Source of the DNA: Acidimicrobiaceae bacterium | GTDB taxonomy: Bacteria; Actinomycetota; Acidimicrobiia; Acidimicrobiales; Aldehydirespiratoraceae | Direction: 5' to 3' | Assembly: GCA_028820455.1 (NCBI GenBank) | Contig: JAPPJC010000066.1 | Span: 1 to 43,383, forward strand | Length of the DNA stretch: 43,383 nucleotides | The notes under the pieces: generated by a model | Told to the model about the DNA's origin: nothing | The model's input: the letters and a program-made list of their open reading frames with translations, nothing else | Databases searched by the model: none | Program-made: the position numbers and the translations under genes | Part shown: in pieces, positions 9,658-17,317 of the stretch | How the letters are laid out: each line of letters starts with the position of its first letter | Position numbering within the stretch: position 1 is the first letter of the stretch

Positions 9658-9679
9658 TTGTAGCTTAACTACTCTACAA
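9658..9679. promoter_or_regulatory. Inverted repeat upstream of hsdM
   Basis: TTGTAG and CTACAA form a 6-bp inverted repeat separated by 10 bp, 34 bases upstream of the hsdM start. This is the expected place for an operator, although no binding protein is identified. Confidence 0.4.
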
Positions 9680-9753
9680 CCCAGAAGGGAACATAACGGG
9701 AGTGAACACATCCATTAGCCGATGTGCTGAATGTGCTTTGACTAGGGAGAGGA

Positions 9754-10416
9754 TCACAGTTTCGACAAGAACGTCCTAAAGGGTGTTAGAGATTCATGGT
9801 CGAGATCCCAAACTCCGCTTGCTCTCACGGAATGCCCGACGGAACGCGCGGGATTGGATGACGCCGCGACCCGTGCATGCGCGCGGGCCTTGTCTAGTCG
9901 ACTCCCGGACAGACTGAATCCTGTCTGTTGGCTGAGGCAGTTGAAGTACTCTTCAATGCAGATGCTGATCGAGTCTCCTGATTTGGTTCTGTTGAGCATG
10001 GTCTCCAGATTGCCCGGACTTTCGTTGTCAGGGACGATGAACACCGCCGTCGCTGGATGGCCCCTGTTGCGCACGCCCGCTCTGGATGGCAACTTTGTTC
10101 TGAATTGTGGGAAGTCGGTAAGCACATTCCGTACTGACTGGAACGCATTCTGCGCGTTCTTGTCGGCATCGCGTGTTATGCCCAAGGTTCGCAGACTCCG
10201 AAAGCCCGGATCTCTCACCAGTACCTCCAAACGGGCGCGCAGATTCTCGATACCCTCCATCTCGACGATCTGGATATCTTCAAGGCCCCAGTGATCACAA
10301 AGTTCTTTGAACACCAGGCGATCTTCTTTGCCCTCAACGATCAGGAGCTTGGATTTGTGGATGTTTTTCCGATTCGACGAAGTGCTCTGCGTGGCTGGTT
10401 GTTTGCCTGCTGTCAT
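9754..10416 (-). CDS. TOPRIM-like (DUF3226) nuclease partner of an OLD-like ATPase
   Basis: A 220-residue protein. After a basic N-terminus comes KLLIVEGKEDRLVFKEL (residues about 23-39), with the catalytic Glu of a TOPRIM fold. It is followed by GITRDADKN near residue 80 with the D-x-D metal ligands. This matches the DUF3226 group. Its ATG overlaps the stop of the upstream ATPase gene by one base (TGATG), so they are coupled. OLD-family nucleases carry the same two modules in one chain, so this pair probably works as a split OLD-like or Gabija-like DNA nuclease. That role is inferred from architecture. Confidence 0.8.
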   Translation of the reverse strand: MTAGKQPATQSTSSNRKNIHKSKLLIVEGKEDRLVFKELCDHWGLEDIQIVEMEGIENLRARLEVLVRDPGFRSLRTLGITRDADKNAQNAFQSVRNVLTDFPQFRTKLPSRAGVRNRGHPATAVFIVPDNESPGNLETMLNRTKSGDSISICIEEYFNCLSQQTGFSLSGSRLDKARAHARVAASSNPARSVGHSVRASGVWDLDHESLTPFRTFLSKL

Positions 10417-11480
10417 CAGCGCACTTCCATCCGTGCTGCGATTGCATCTGCTAGAACGTCGGGCGGATAGTTTGTCACTTGGCCGTCTTGGAGCCGGTAG
10501 AAATTAGGTTCACCGTCTCCCAGCACCTCATCGGCGGAGCGGACACATTCATAGCTGTGAGTGGTTGCGAACACCTGTACGTCCCTGTCGACGGCTATAT
10601 CGTGCAACGCTCTCCACACGTCATCGAATTTGCTGTGATGCAACCCGGCATCGAACTCGTCTATCAGCAGGACTCCTCCCGCCACCGTCGCGGCACTCGT
10701 GGCCAGGGTTGCGATCCGTTGAGGGCCAGCTCCCAATGTCTGCAGGGGCAGCCGGTCAGAGAGGCCGACATCGGCAAGGATCACGGCATGGGTGTCCAAC
10801 ACTCCTATCTCTATGCTCTTGACCGATGCATCCACCTTCTGAATCGCTTCGAGTACGCTGGCGTCCGCCTTTTCCTTCTTAAGCTTTGAGAGGCGTTCGA
10901 CGTCGAGTGTGATGTTGTCTATTCCCACGAAGGCCGCCTGGAAATGCATGTCAAAATCTCCGGTGACATCCACACCGTACCCTGTGTCGCCTTGGGGCTT
11001 GATTCTGATGAGACGGGATTCTCCGCCGTCTCGGCGTCCGTGTCGGAACAGCAGATCATCGGGATGGTCACTCGTGTCAGCGTTGGAAGACAGGACTAGA
11101 GCCTCGGATCGCTCGGTCGAGATCGTGAGTTGCAGCGAACCCCAGGACTCATGGTCACCGACGATCTCGATAGGCGTGCGTGTTGCGAGCTCGTGGAACA
11201 TCGGTTGCCACGCCGTGCTCCACATGTACCCGGCAGCCGGTGGAATCACGTTCGTGACGGGATTTGACAACGGTGCTATCTCGGCAGGAATACCGACCCT
11301 CACCACAGTAGGACTGAACGCGAACCGCGGGTTGCCAGCAGCGGACAACAAAAACAGTGCCTCCAACACAGTGGTTTTACCTGAGTTGTTCATCCCCGCA
11401 AAGATGTTAATGCGCCCAAGGTCGTCTATCTTGCAGTCCTTGAAGCTTCGATAGTTCCTGATGCGGATGCTCTTAAGCAT
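10416..11480 (-). CDS. OLD-like AAA/ABC ATPase
   Basis: A 354-residue ATPase. The N-terminus is MLKSIRIRNYRSFKD, Walker A is GMNNSGKT (residues 29-36), a degenerate signature region is LGAGPQRIA, Walker B is GGVLLIDEFDAGLHHS (near 270), and the switch is VFATTHSYE. It is typical of ATPases that pair with TOPRIM nucleases in OLD-type defence and repair systems. The ATG at 11480 has a strong upstream ribosome site (GAGGAGGAAACG). It is co-transcribed with the TOPRIM gene. This is the second ATPase plus TOPRIM-like pair in 7 kb, after the RloA/RloB pair, but their sequences are quite different. Confidence 0.87.
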   Translation of the reverse strand: MLKSIRIRNYRSFKDCKIDDLGRINIFAGMNNSGKTTVLEALFLLSAAGNPRFAFSPTVVRVGIPAEIAPLSNPVTNVIPPAAGYMWSTAWQPMFHELATRTPIEIVGDHESWGSLQLTISTERSEALVLSSNADTSDHPDDLLFRHGRRDGGESRLIRIKPQGDTGYGVDVTGDFDMHFQAAFVGIDNITLDVERLSKLKKEKADASVLEAIQKVDASVKSIEIGVLDTHAVILADVGLSDRLPLQTLGAGPQRIATLATSAATVAGGVLLIDEFDAGLHHSKFDDVWRALHDIAVDRDVQVFATTHSYECVRSADEVLGDGEPNFYRLQDGQVTNYPPDVLADAIAARMEVR

Positions 11481-11510
11481 CGTTTCCTCCTCGTCTGGAT
11501 CGGATTCCGG

Positions 11511-11603
11511 TCATCGTAGACGTGAATGTACTATTGTACTTACACCTATAACGGGTAGCGGATCATCCGGCATTTGATGTGATCATTGTAGACATGAATG
11601 CAC
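11511..11603. promoter_or_regulatory. Direct repeats in the upstream region of the ATPase/TOPRIM operon
   Basis: Two 21-bp direct repeats (11511-11531 and 11583-11603) share the core GTAGACRTGAATG and differ at three positions, with starts 72 bp apart. The nearer copy begins 30 bases before the ATPase start codon. They could be operator sites. The rest of the 288-base gap to the next gene holds nothing I can identify. Confidence 0.5.
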
Positions 11604-11768
11604 AGCATTTTCCGTTCACAGTTGGATAATAGTTCCCGAATCCCGATCCTCTCTATGTGCTATATGACAATGCTTCACAATCGCTAAAATAAGTAGGGAG
11701 GGTGCTCGAAACGGTAGCTTACAACTCCGTTTCTTGCATATACACGAAATCGTATTCTGACAAACGTT

Positions 11769-12932
11769 TCACAGCATCCCTAACGATTTCTTGAGTTCTT
11801 TGAAGTTGGCTGGTTTGACTCTTCCCAATAGCCGGGAAGCTTCAAGCATGGAAGTCTTCCAAGCATCCACGCTGCGCAGAAGTGCCCGCGTGAGCAAACG
11901 GCTATTCCGTACGGACACGTTCCAATAGTAATTCCCACCAGATGACTGCTGCCGAGTCGCTGTCCAGTTATCCCGTTCTTGTTCGTAGAACCCAAAGAAA
12001 TCCTCACGGCTTATCGCACTATGAGTCCATAACTGTCTGGCCACCATAACGGTCGACACATTGAATTCGCGAGAAACACTTCTAACCCGCTCAGACATGG
12101 CCGTTTTGCGTTGACGCCAACTTGTGGCGACCTGCGACCACGGAAGCAGCAACTCAGCAGCGACAGCATTACAGAACGTTTCAACATCCGACGTGCCGTT
12201 GCTAGTGACTGTGGGATCGGCGTCGGATATCCCACCCTGTCCGATCCATATGTGCGCAAGCTCATGGGCAAGCGTGAATATCTTAACCGAAGCACTGTCT
12301 GTATTGTTGATGAAAATCACAGGTGCCATCGGATCGACAAGGGAGAACCCCCGAAACTCTTCCACATTCAACGCCCTGTTGGTATCTTGTTGAACCACAC
12401 CATTGCGTACCACCAGGATTCCCTGCGCCTCAACCTGATCTACGAAAGCTCTCAAAAACCTATCATTCTGAGTTTCGCTGCGGACTTTCACCGCGAAATC
12501 CAGTGTGGAAGCAATGGACTCTGCCACGTCAGCTGTTCTGGAATCAATAGAGAAAAGTCCCACAACCTTCAGAGGTTCCTCGTTATTGTCGAGCCGGAAA
12601 TCCCTGTACCAGTCTTGCTTCCTCAGCGTCTCCGCGATGGTGTCACGAAGATCGACAGACGGGCGTACCCTGTCCACATCAGATCCACGGCGGAAGTCCG
12701 CTATCGGAAGTTCTTCGTGTGGAGGCTCAGACAAGAAGAGATAACCGAAAGGCACCCGCAGGCGTTTAGCCAGATCTTGGGCCTGCCGGAAAGTCAGCAT
12801 AGAGGAACCGTCAAGCCACCCCTCGACAGCTGTTTCAGTCTTTCTGAGAGCTTTACCCAGATCAGCTGAAGTAACATCGGCACGCTCAACCGCCCAACGC
12901 AGCACCTCAGGATTCACATGCGCCACAGCCAT
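11769..12932 (-). CDS. XRE-type HTH plus ImmA/IrrE metallopeptidase
   Basis: A 387-residue protein. Residues about 8-65 are a divergent helix-turn-helix (ADLGKALRKTETAVEGWL), followed by the conserved linker PFGYLFLSEPPHEELPIADF. Residues about 160-270 are an ImmA/IrrE (COG2856) zinc peptidase with HELAH at 223-227. Such proteins cleave or regulate repressors of mobile elements and stress genes. The ATG at 12932 is preferred over the TTG at 12941. Two 18-bp tandem repeats lie immediately upstream, so it may regulate itself. Degraded copies of parts of this gene occur at 28702-28896 and 34045-34215. The natural target is not evident. Confidence 0.9.
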   Translation of the reverse strand: MAVAHVNPEVLRWAVERADVTSADLGKALRKTETAVEGWLDGSSMLTFRQAQDLAKRLRVPFGYLFLSEPPHEELPIADFRRGSDVDRVRPSVDLRDTIAETLRKQDWYRDFRLDNNEEPLKVVGLFSIDSRTADVAESIASTLDFAVKVRSETQNDRFLRAFVDQVEAQGILVVRNGVVQQDTNRALNVEEFRGFSLVDPMAPVIFINNTDSASVKIFTLAHELAHIWIGQGGISDADPTVTSNGTSDVETFCNAVAAELLLPWSQVATSWRQRKTAMSERVRSVSREFNVSTVMVARQLWTHSAISREDFFGFYEQERDNWTATRQQSSGGNYYWNVSVRNSRLLTRALLRSVDAWKTSMLEASRLLGRVKPANFKELKKSLGML

Positions 12933-12942
12933 ACTACACAAT

Positions 12943-12978
12943 ATAGCTAATCTGCGACAAATAGCTATCTTGTGACAA
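12943..12978 (-). promoter_or_regulatory. Tandem 18-bp operator-like repeats before the ImmA gene
   Basis: Two adjacent 18-bp units, read on the minus strand as TTGTCACAAGATAGCTAT and TTGTCGCAGATTAGCTAT, end 10 bases before the ATG. They are followed by TATATT, a plausible -10 that would give a transcript starting at or close to the ATG. Autoregulation by the gene's own HTH domain is an inference. Confidence 0.55.
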
Positions 12979-13143
12979 TGGCCGTACAGTTATTGCGTGC
13001 TCCAGGGCTGGGTGGGCTGCGCGAATACATGCCCACACATACCGTGATAATGGCCGTGCAGTTGTTGTGTGTTCCAGAGTCCAGGGCCGGACCCGCTTCA
13101 GCGGCCACTATGTATGGCACGTGAAGTTGCGTTCTCCAGGATC
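12972..13143. repeat. Degenerate direct repeats upstream of the ImmA gene
   Basis: A motif beginning GTGAYAATGGCCGTRCAGTT occurs at 12972 and 13044 (offset 72 bp) and continues through a CTCCAGG-like end for about 35 bp. A third, shorter copy begins near 13114. Copies are roughly 80% alike by eye and the intervening sequence is not conserved. The role is unknown. Confidence 0.5.
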
Positions 13144-13228
13144 CGATCCATAGTTGCGAACTCCGCGCCGATAAAACCATCGCCTGCTGAGGCTACAACT
13201 TGGGTGGTAGTATCGGGTTGTGGGTTTA

Positions 13229-13294
13229 TATGTTCCCAGGATCGTTGACGCGGAGTTGGACGAATTGACGGCGGGGACTGGACGGCGGACTTGA
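13229..13294 (+). pseudogene. Possible N-terminal remnant of an AAA/DUF4143 gene
   Basis: The frame reads YVPRIVDAELDELTAG and then meets a stop. It resembles the first conserved segment of the three DUF4143 proteins in this window (GYMTRIADREV, GYRARVVDTELERGL). No P-loop follows, so only the extreme N-terminus would remain. The match is short and could be chance. The surrounding stretch 13144-13513 shows no other gene, only a TTGACA hexamer at 13291-13296. Confidence 0.35.
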
Positions 13295-13513
13295 CATCAA
13301 CCTTGTAATGGCGGTTACAGTGTCACACTTGTGAAGTGGGTTCTTTAGTGTGAATACGACGAATACGGCAAACAACGCAGAGTCGGCCTTCTCGACGGCA
13401 GCTTGGAGGATATAAGGACGTGAACCAGCTTCCTGGAAGAGGTGGGGCGTTGGTGGGTGCCTTCGCGGAGAGGGAGGATAGAATACCGGTGTGAGCGAGC
13501 AAATGTTGATCTG

Positions 13514-13766
13514 ATGCGGTTGACGTACACCGTGCATGCGACGCAAGTGATGCAAGACAGGGGTATCCCTTCAGAGTGGGTGGAACGAACGGTTACAGCC
13601 CCTGAGCAGCGGATGCGAGACCCCCCACGATGCGACCGTGGAACGGTTCTTCGCTCGTATCCCCGAACGCTATGACAGGGTGCTACGCGTAGCGGTAAAC
13701 ACCGCTTCTTACCCCTGGAATGTCATGAGCACGTTCTTTGATCGCTCTATGCGAGGTAAACTATGA
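13514..13766 (+). pseudogene. DUF4258 protein (probable toxin), frameshifted
   Basis: The first frame gives MRLTYTVHATQVMQDRGIPS and continues to EQRMRDPP. The second frame continues with HDATVERFFARIPERYDRV and ends STFFDRSMRGKL. The two parts join across a run of six C at 13621-13626, and removing one C restores a single reading frame of about 83 codons. DUF4258 proteins are usually followed by DUF2283 proteins as presumed toxin-antitoxin pairs, and one follows here. The break is either a true inactivation or a homopolymer sequencing error. Confidence 0.75.
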
Positions 13767-13844
13767 AACCAACCACACCGGAATCGTCAACGATCCCATC
13801 AAGCGGCCGTTGCCGGTTGTTCCATGCGAGGTGAACCATGAAAC
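13749..13844 (+). repeat. 21-bp duplication of the gene junction
   Basis: ATGCGAGGTAAACTATGAAA (13749 onward) and ATGCGAGGTGAACCATGAAA (13824 onward) are near-identical. The first spans the end of the DUF4258 frame and an abortive ATG, and the second holds the real DUF2283 start. It looks like a small tandem duplication that created a spare start site. Confidence 0.6.
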
Positions 13845-14038
13845 TACGAATCGACAAGCAGGCCGACGCCATGTACCTCCGTCTCGACGACTCCGCCGTC
13901 GTTGAATCGGTTGAAGTCGCCCCAGGAGTGGTGTTGGACTACAACGAAACCGAAGAAGTAGTCGGCATCGAGATGCTGCGTCTCTCCACGAGGTCACCAG
14001 ACCTCGACCTCTCAACCCTGCATTTAGAGACCGTATAG
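13838..14038 (+). CDS. DUF2283 protein (probable antitoxin partner of DUF4258)
   Basis: A 66-residue protein matching the short DUF2283 fold: MKLRIDKQADAMYLRLDD at the start, then VAPGVVLDYNETEEVVGIEM in the middle. These proteins are about 60-70 residues and sit directly downstream of DUF4258 or similar toxins. The ATG follows a GAGGTGAACC ribosome site. Its partner upstream is frameshifted, so the antitoxin may now be an orphan. The 246 bases after it hold no recognisable gene. Confidence 0.85.
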   Translation: MKLRIDKQADAMYLRLDDSAVVESVEVAPGVVLDYNETEEVVGIEMLRLSTRSPDLDLSTLHLETV

Positions 14039-14284
14039 GCAATACAAACCGCCCGAATCGGACAACCCGACCGGACAACCCACCCCAAAACACGCCAGTG
14101 GATACAAAAAACAGCATCACAACGCTCCTAGCACAATAGCACGCTTACCCTGTTTGTCACCGGTCGCTGGCCTACTCGGGTACACCACGGATGGATACGG
14201 CCTAGCAGTGTGTTTCGTGTGGGTTATCTCCGATTTTTGGGGTTGAGAATTACCTCGGATCTGTCAGCATGTGGGTTCGTGTCG

Positions 14285-14680
14285 CTATGGTCTGAACTGG
14301 TGTTGCCTCGCTGTTTTCGTATCGTGCCAGTTTCCAGCTTGTGGTGGTCTGTCCGACGCGGCGACGGCTTCAGTACCCAAAGATGAAAGCCGGTGAGCGT
14401 CAATGAGTTCGGCCATCCGAAACACCAGAGCGCGCATCGGCACGATCTCGATATCTTCGTTGGTGGCAACGATGCTGTGGCCCAACTCTCTGCGAGCGTT
14501 GGCGGACCACGAGCCTGTCAGTTTCCCACCCCTGGAGGACACGACGTTGCGGCACAGCCGAACGAGATACAGATTCGTGGTCGCCGGATCACATTCGGCG
14601 AGGATTCTTGTTAGTGCCGTGCTCGCCTCGTCTGTCAGCAGGTCACGCAAGAGATGGTCGTCAAGGACCGCCCGTGTCAC
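14285..14680 (-). CDS. PIN-like toxin candidate, C-terminus probably disturbed
   Basis: A 131-residue protein starting MTRAVLDDHLLRDLLTDEAS. It has an early Asp pair and a distal segment, DIEIVPMRALVFRMAELIDA. This arrangement resembles an actinobacterial family of PIN-like proteins of about 140 residues, a match made from memory. After GTEAVAAS the sequence turns into low-quality residues (DRPPQAGNWHD). No alternative frame gives a clear family ending, so a deletion or frameshift near 14360 is likely. The start overlaps the upstream small gene by four bases (ATGA), as in toxin-antitoxin pairs. Confidence 0.5.
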   Translation of the reverse strand: MTRAVLDDHLLRDLLTDEASTALTRILAECDPATTNLYLVRLCRNVVSSRGGKLTGSWSANARRELGHSIVATNEDIEIVPMRALVFRMAELIDAHRLSSLGTEAVAASDRPPQAGNWHDTKTARQHQFRP

Positions 14681-14832
14681 GTGGTAGCCAGATCGGGATC
14701 GTCGGACAACGACCGCACGAAAGCCGCATGCTCGTCTCTGCTGAGAAGGTCACTGAGCAAGCGGCGGCCTTTGCCATCAGGGACGGCGAGAACACCGAAC
14801 CCGAGATCGATGGCATCGACAGGCCCCCCCAT
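14677..14832 (-). CDS. Small protein coupled to the PIN-like gene, antitoxin candidate
   Basis: About 51 residues from MGGPVDAIDLGFGVLAVPDG to SDDPDLATT, ending in an ATGA overlap with the downstream PIN-like gene. The chosen ATG (14832) follows an AGGTGG-like site. The frame is open back to an ATG at 14898, so the start is uncertain. No family is recognised, and the antitoxin label rests only on position and size. Confidence 0.4.
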   Translation of the reverse strand: MGGPVDAIDLGFGVLAVPDGKGRRLLSDLLSRDEHAAFVRSLSDDPDLATT

Positions 14833-14904
14833 CGTCAAGGTTCCACCTGCGCTGCACATCAGCAGGCAACGACAGCTGCCCGGAAGGCGATATGACACAC
14901 CGTC

Positions 14905-15513
14905 TCACTCTCTGCACACATGCCATCCTACTCGGCGGAACCCCGTATCACACCGAGCACCGACCCGTATCATCCCAAACCACCCCTCTCGGCCTCTCGG
15001 CCCGCCGAGGGGTTGAGGAAGGCCCACTTTCAGCGGCTCCAGTTCTGTGATCTCTGCTGGGAATGCGGTGCAAAGCACGTCGAGTTTGGGTGTCAGACGC
15101 TGGCTTTGGCACGGGGGGCGGGGCGTTCCTGCGTTGGTTCCGATGCCGCATTCCTGGCTGATGCCTGTCGGAGTCGAGGAGCCTTGTTGAGTTGTGTACA
15201 GGTACCACGACCCCTTCGGCAGCATGCAATCTTGTAGTGCCACTTCGGATGATCCGCTGGACCAACACACGGTGGCACTGTCGTGGATATTCGGATTCTG
15301 GCAAACAAGTTTTTTTATTGTGTTACAATAAATTTTGGTGTCTTCCTCCTCGAACAGCTGTACCGTCTCCGGGGTAGTGCTTGAAAACGGAGCACTGGTG
15401 GCGCGGAAGGGGCGGGATTTGACAGATCGGCGATACGGTGACAACCAAACGGTGGGCTTTTCGCCGGCTCTCGTCAACAACGACTTGACAAATATACTGG
15501 AAAGCCATATCAT
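14905..15513 (-). CDS. Unrecognised Cys-rich reading frame
   Basis: A 202-codon open frame. The middle (residues about 50-165) looks protein-like, for example SGSSEVALQDCMLPKGSWYL and ISQECGIGTNAG, with about ten cysteines, as in a secreted protein. The N-terminus has no signal peptide and the C-terminus is Arg-rich and poor. No ribosome site is obvious. It may be the remains of an exported protein. Apart from this frame I see no other gene in 14899-15530. Confidence 0.25.
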   Translation of the reverse strand: MIWLSSIFVKSLLTRAGEKPTVWLSPYRRSVKSRPFRATSAPFSSTTPETVQLFEEEDTKIYCNTIKKLVCQNPNIHDSATVCWSSGSSEVALQDCMLPKGSWYLYTTQQGSSTPTGISQECGIGTNAGTPRPPCQSQRLTPKLDVLCTAFPAEITELEPLKVGLPQPLGGPRGREGWFGMIRVGARCDTGFRRVGWHVCRE

Positions 15514-15539
15514 AACTATGGGTTTCCTGTCAGAACCGC

Positions 15540-15830
15540 AAGCTCACAGGTCGTTTCCGTCCACCCGTCTCGAACAAGATGCTCGCCCTGGGCAACCGCA
15601 GATGGAAGTCGGGCAGGTTCAGGCAGGTTCAGGAATACGAGGAGCCCTCTCTTCAAGCCCTAGCGTTATCTACTGGGTGACCGAGGAAACGGCCTACGCC
15701 TTCGCCATCGTGTCATATCACCCGGGCGTCGTATCAGGCACCTGACAAGTGACCGAGGAAACGATCTACATCTTCGTCATCGCGGATGAGCGGTGTGACA
15801 TACAATCACTATTCATCGGCGGTTGCTGTG
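15540..15830 (+). pseudogene. Degraded RelE/ParE-type toxin with duplicated C-terminus
   Basis: One frame ends VIYWVTEETAYAFAIVSYH, which resembles the C-terminal strand of RelE/ParE toxins (typically V-I-Y-x-V-x-x-x-x-Y-V-F-A-I). After an in-frame stop the same peptide recurs 24 codons later as VTEETIYIFVIADE. The upstream part is in mixed frames. It is inactive as read, and the family match is by motif only. Confidence 0.45.
15677..15782 (+). repeat. 34-bp direct repeat in the RelE-like remnant
   Basis: 15677-15710 and 15749-15782 share GTGACCGAGGAAACG and then CTAC, CTTCG and CATCG with a few substitutions. The offset is 72 bp, so the reading frame is kept. Confidence 0.8.
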
Positions 15831-15860
15831 GGTATAGGGGTTCTCGCCCGCAGGCCAAAG

Positions 15861-15883
15861 ATCCGACTACAGAGTGGTCGGAT
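15861..15883. promoter_or_regulatory. Inverted repeat upstream of the exonuclease gene
   Basis: ATCCGACTAC, a 3-base spacer, then GTGGTCGGAT: 10-bp arms with one mismatch, ending 35 bases before the exonuclease ATG. It is placed as an operator would be. Confidence 0.5.
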
Positions 15884-15917
15884 TGTAACTCACACATTTG
15901 AGAACTAATATCTGGAT

Positions 15918-16826
15918 ATGCTGACATTCAACTCTATCGATGTAGAAACGGCCAACGCTGATCGCTCGAGCATCTGTCAGATCGGCGTTGTTCACGTACA
16001 GGACGGAGAAATCAAAGATCAGTGGGAAACCCTCATTAATCCAGAGGACTGGTTTGACCCGTTGAATATCTCAATCCACGGAATCGACGAGAAGGACACC
16101 AGGAATAGTCCGACTCTCCCGGATGTGCGCAACGAGTTGCGTCGTCGCCTGCGTGGCTCGGTCCTGGTAAGCCACTCTTCGTTTGATCATGTTGCATTTG
16201 AGCGCGCGATGTCTCGGTACAACCTTGAACAGCTTCAAGTTACATGGCTCGACAGCACCAGAGTTGTTCGTCGTGCGTGGCCGGAACGCTACGGACGCAG
16301 TGGTTACGGTCTCAAGAATGTCGCAAGAGACCTCGACATCTCTTTCAAACATCACGATGCACAAGAAGATGCTCGAGCAGTTGCGGAACTCATGCTGCGT
16401 GCCTGTGCAGCCACCGAGACAGATATCAACGAATGGCTCTACCGGGTTGACCGTCCTATTTTCCCACCGTCTCGTGATGCTGCCGCTCGACCTCGCCGCA
16501 GCCGAGCCTCTGGCCGGGGTGCCGGGACGTCAGTGAAACGAACGGGAGACGAGTCAGGAGCACTATATGGTGAAACTATTCTATTCACAGGTCGGTTGCG
16601 CATCCCGCGACGACGAGCGGCCGATATGGCTGCCGAGATCGGATGCGACGTAGCAACCAGCGTAAGCAAGAAAGTCACGATGCTTGTGGTGGGTACCCAA
16701 AACAAGAACAGTCTGAACGGTTACGAGAAGAGCAGCAAACATCGGAAGGCTGAAGCTCTGATCGAGAAGGGGGCCGATATTCAGATACTTTCGGAGGACG
16801 ACTTTTCTGGACTCGTGGATATTTGA
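15918..16826 (+). CDS. DnaQ-like 3'-5' exonuclease with C-terminal BRCT domain
   Basis: A 302-residue protein. Residues 1-165 are a DEDDh exonuclease. Exo I has D8 and E10 in FNSIDVETAN, exo II is near LVSHSSFDHVAFERAM, and exo III has His and Asp in HHDAQEDARAVAE. Residues about 200-302 form a BRCT domain (LYGETILFTGRLRIPRR, then SKKVTMLVVG and a KAEALIEKG helix). This exonuclease-BRCT architecture occurs in stand-alone epsilon-like proteins, probably acting in repair or nucleic-acid processing rather than replication. A basic linker joins the two domains. A degraded BRCT fragment of a related gene lies at 29003-29138. Confidence 0.9.
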   Translation: MLTFNSIDVETANADRSSICQIGVVHVQDGEIKDQWETLINPEDWFDPLNISIHGIDEKDTRNSPTLPDVRNELRRRLRGSVLVSHSSFDHVAFERAMSRYNLEQLQVTWLDSTRVVRRAWPERYGRSGYGLKNVARDLDISFKHHDAQEDARAVAELMLRACAATETDINEWLYRVDRPIFPPSRDAAARPRRSRASGRGAGTSVKRTGDESGALYGETILFTGRLRIPRRRAADMAAEIGCDVATSVSKKVTMLVVGTQNKNSLNGYEKSSKHRKAEALIEKGADIQILSEDDFSGLVDI

Positions 16827-16833
16827 CCTGAAG

Positions 16834-16858
16834 ACCATCCAGTACCAGTGGATGGTTT
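16834..16858 (+). terminator. Hairpin after the exonuclease gene
   Basis: ACCATCCA, a 7-base loop, TGGATGGT, then TTTCATT. The perfect 8-bp stem lies 8 bases after the stop codon. The T tract is short, so efficiency is uncertain. Confidence 0.6.
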
Positions 16859-17083
16859 CATTGAATGGCTCAAGAGCCGTCCGAGTGAGCTAGGCGATGC
16901 GATTACGCGTTGGGGCTTGATCGCGGTGAAAAGTCCTATGGGTTCTCCGTGGATGTTATCACCTTAGACGTGTGGCGCAGTGGAGACAGCGGTACTGCTC
17001 ATCTTGATCTATCACGTGATTTGCGGATGGGTATAACCGACTACGCCCCAGGGTCACGACTTGTAGCAAGCAAAGTAATCTGA
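16851..17083 (+). pseudogene. Unidentified frameshifted coding remnant
   Basis: Two overlapping frames look protein-like: GFIEWLKSRPSELGDAITRW in one, then SYGFSVDVITLDVWRSGDSG running to GSRLVASKVI and a stop in the other. They probably join near 16925-16945. There is no start codon with a ribosome site and no family is recognised. The rest of 17084-17235 appears empty. Confidence 0.35.
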
Positions 17084-17235
17084 GAATGCATCGGTTTGCG
17101 GGTTCAACCCGATAAAAGCTTTATCAGCTACATCTACGCAACTTGTCGTGCGTGTGGTGCATTATCGGCAACACGACTGTATAGGCACGGTTTAGCCGCA
17201 TCACAGCAATCAATCGTGAACCAGCGAAAAGCATC

Positions 17236-17310
17236 TCTTCGCGATCTTTTATCCCCAATTTGGGGATGCCGACCCTAAGTCCCAACAAATCGCGAAGAAT
17301 CTGATAGAAT
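17236..17310 (+). promoter_or_regulatory. Nested inverted repeats and promoter of the PIN toxin-antitoxin operon
   Basis: An outer repeat, TCTTCGCGAT (17236-17245) and ATCGCGAAGA (17289-17298), flanks an inner hairpin, ATCCCCAATTTGGGGAT (17251-17267). A -10 box, TAGAAT, lies at 17305-17310, only 7 bases before the antitoxin ATG, so the transcript would be leaderless or nearly so. The right outer arm lies between -35 and -10. This is a layout expected for autorepression by a toxin-antitoxin complex. Confidence 0.6.
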
Positions 17311-17317
17311 ACCTGGT

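Noticed and set aside
17090-17125. T-arm of a tRNA (GGGTTCAACCC)
   Set aside because: The stem pairs across the wrong loop size, and no acceptor, D-arm or anticodon arm could be folded around it.
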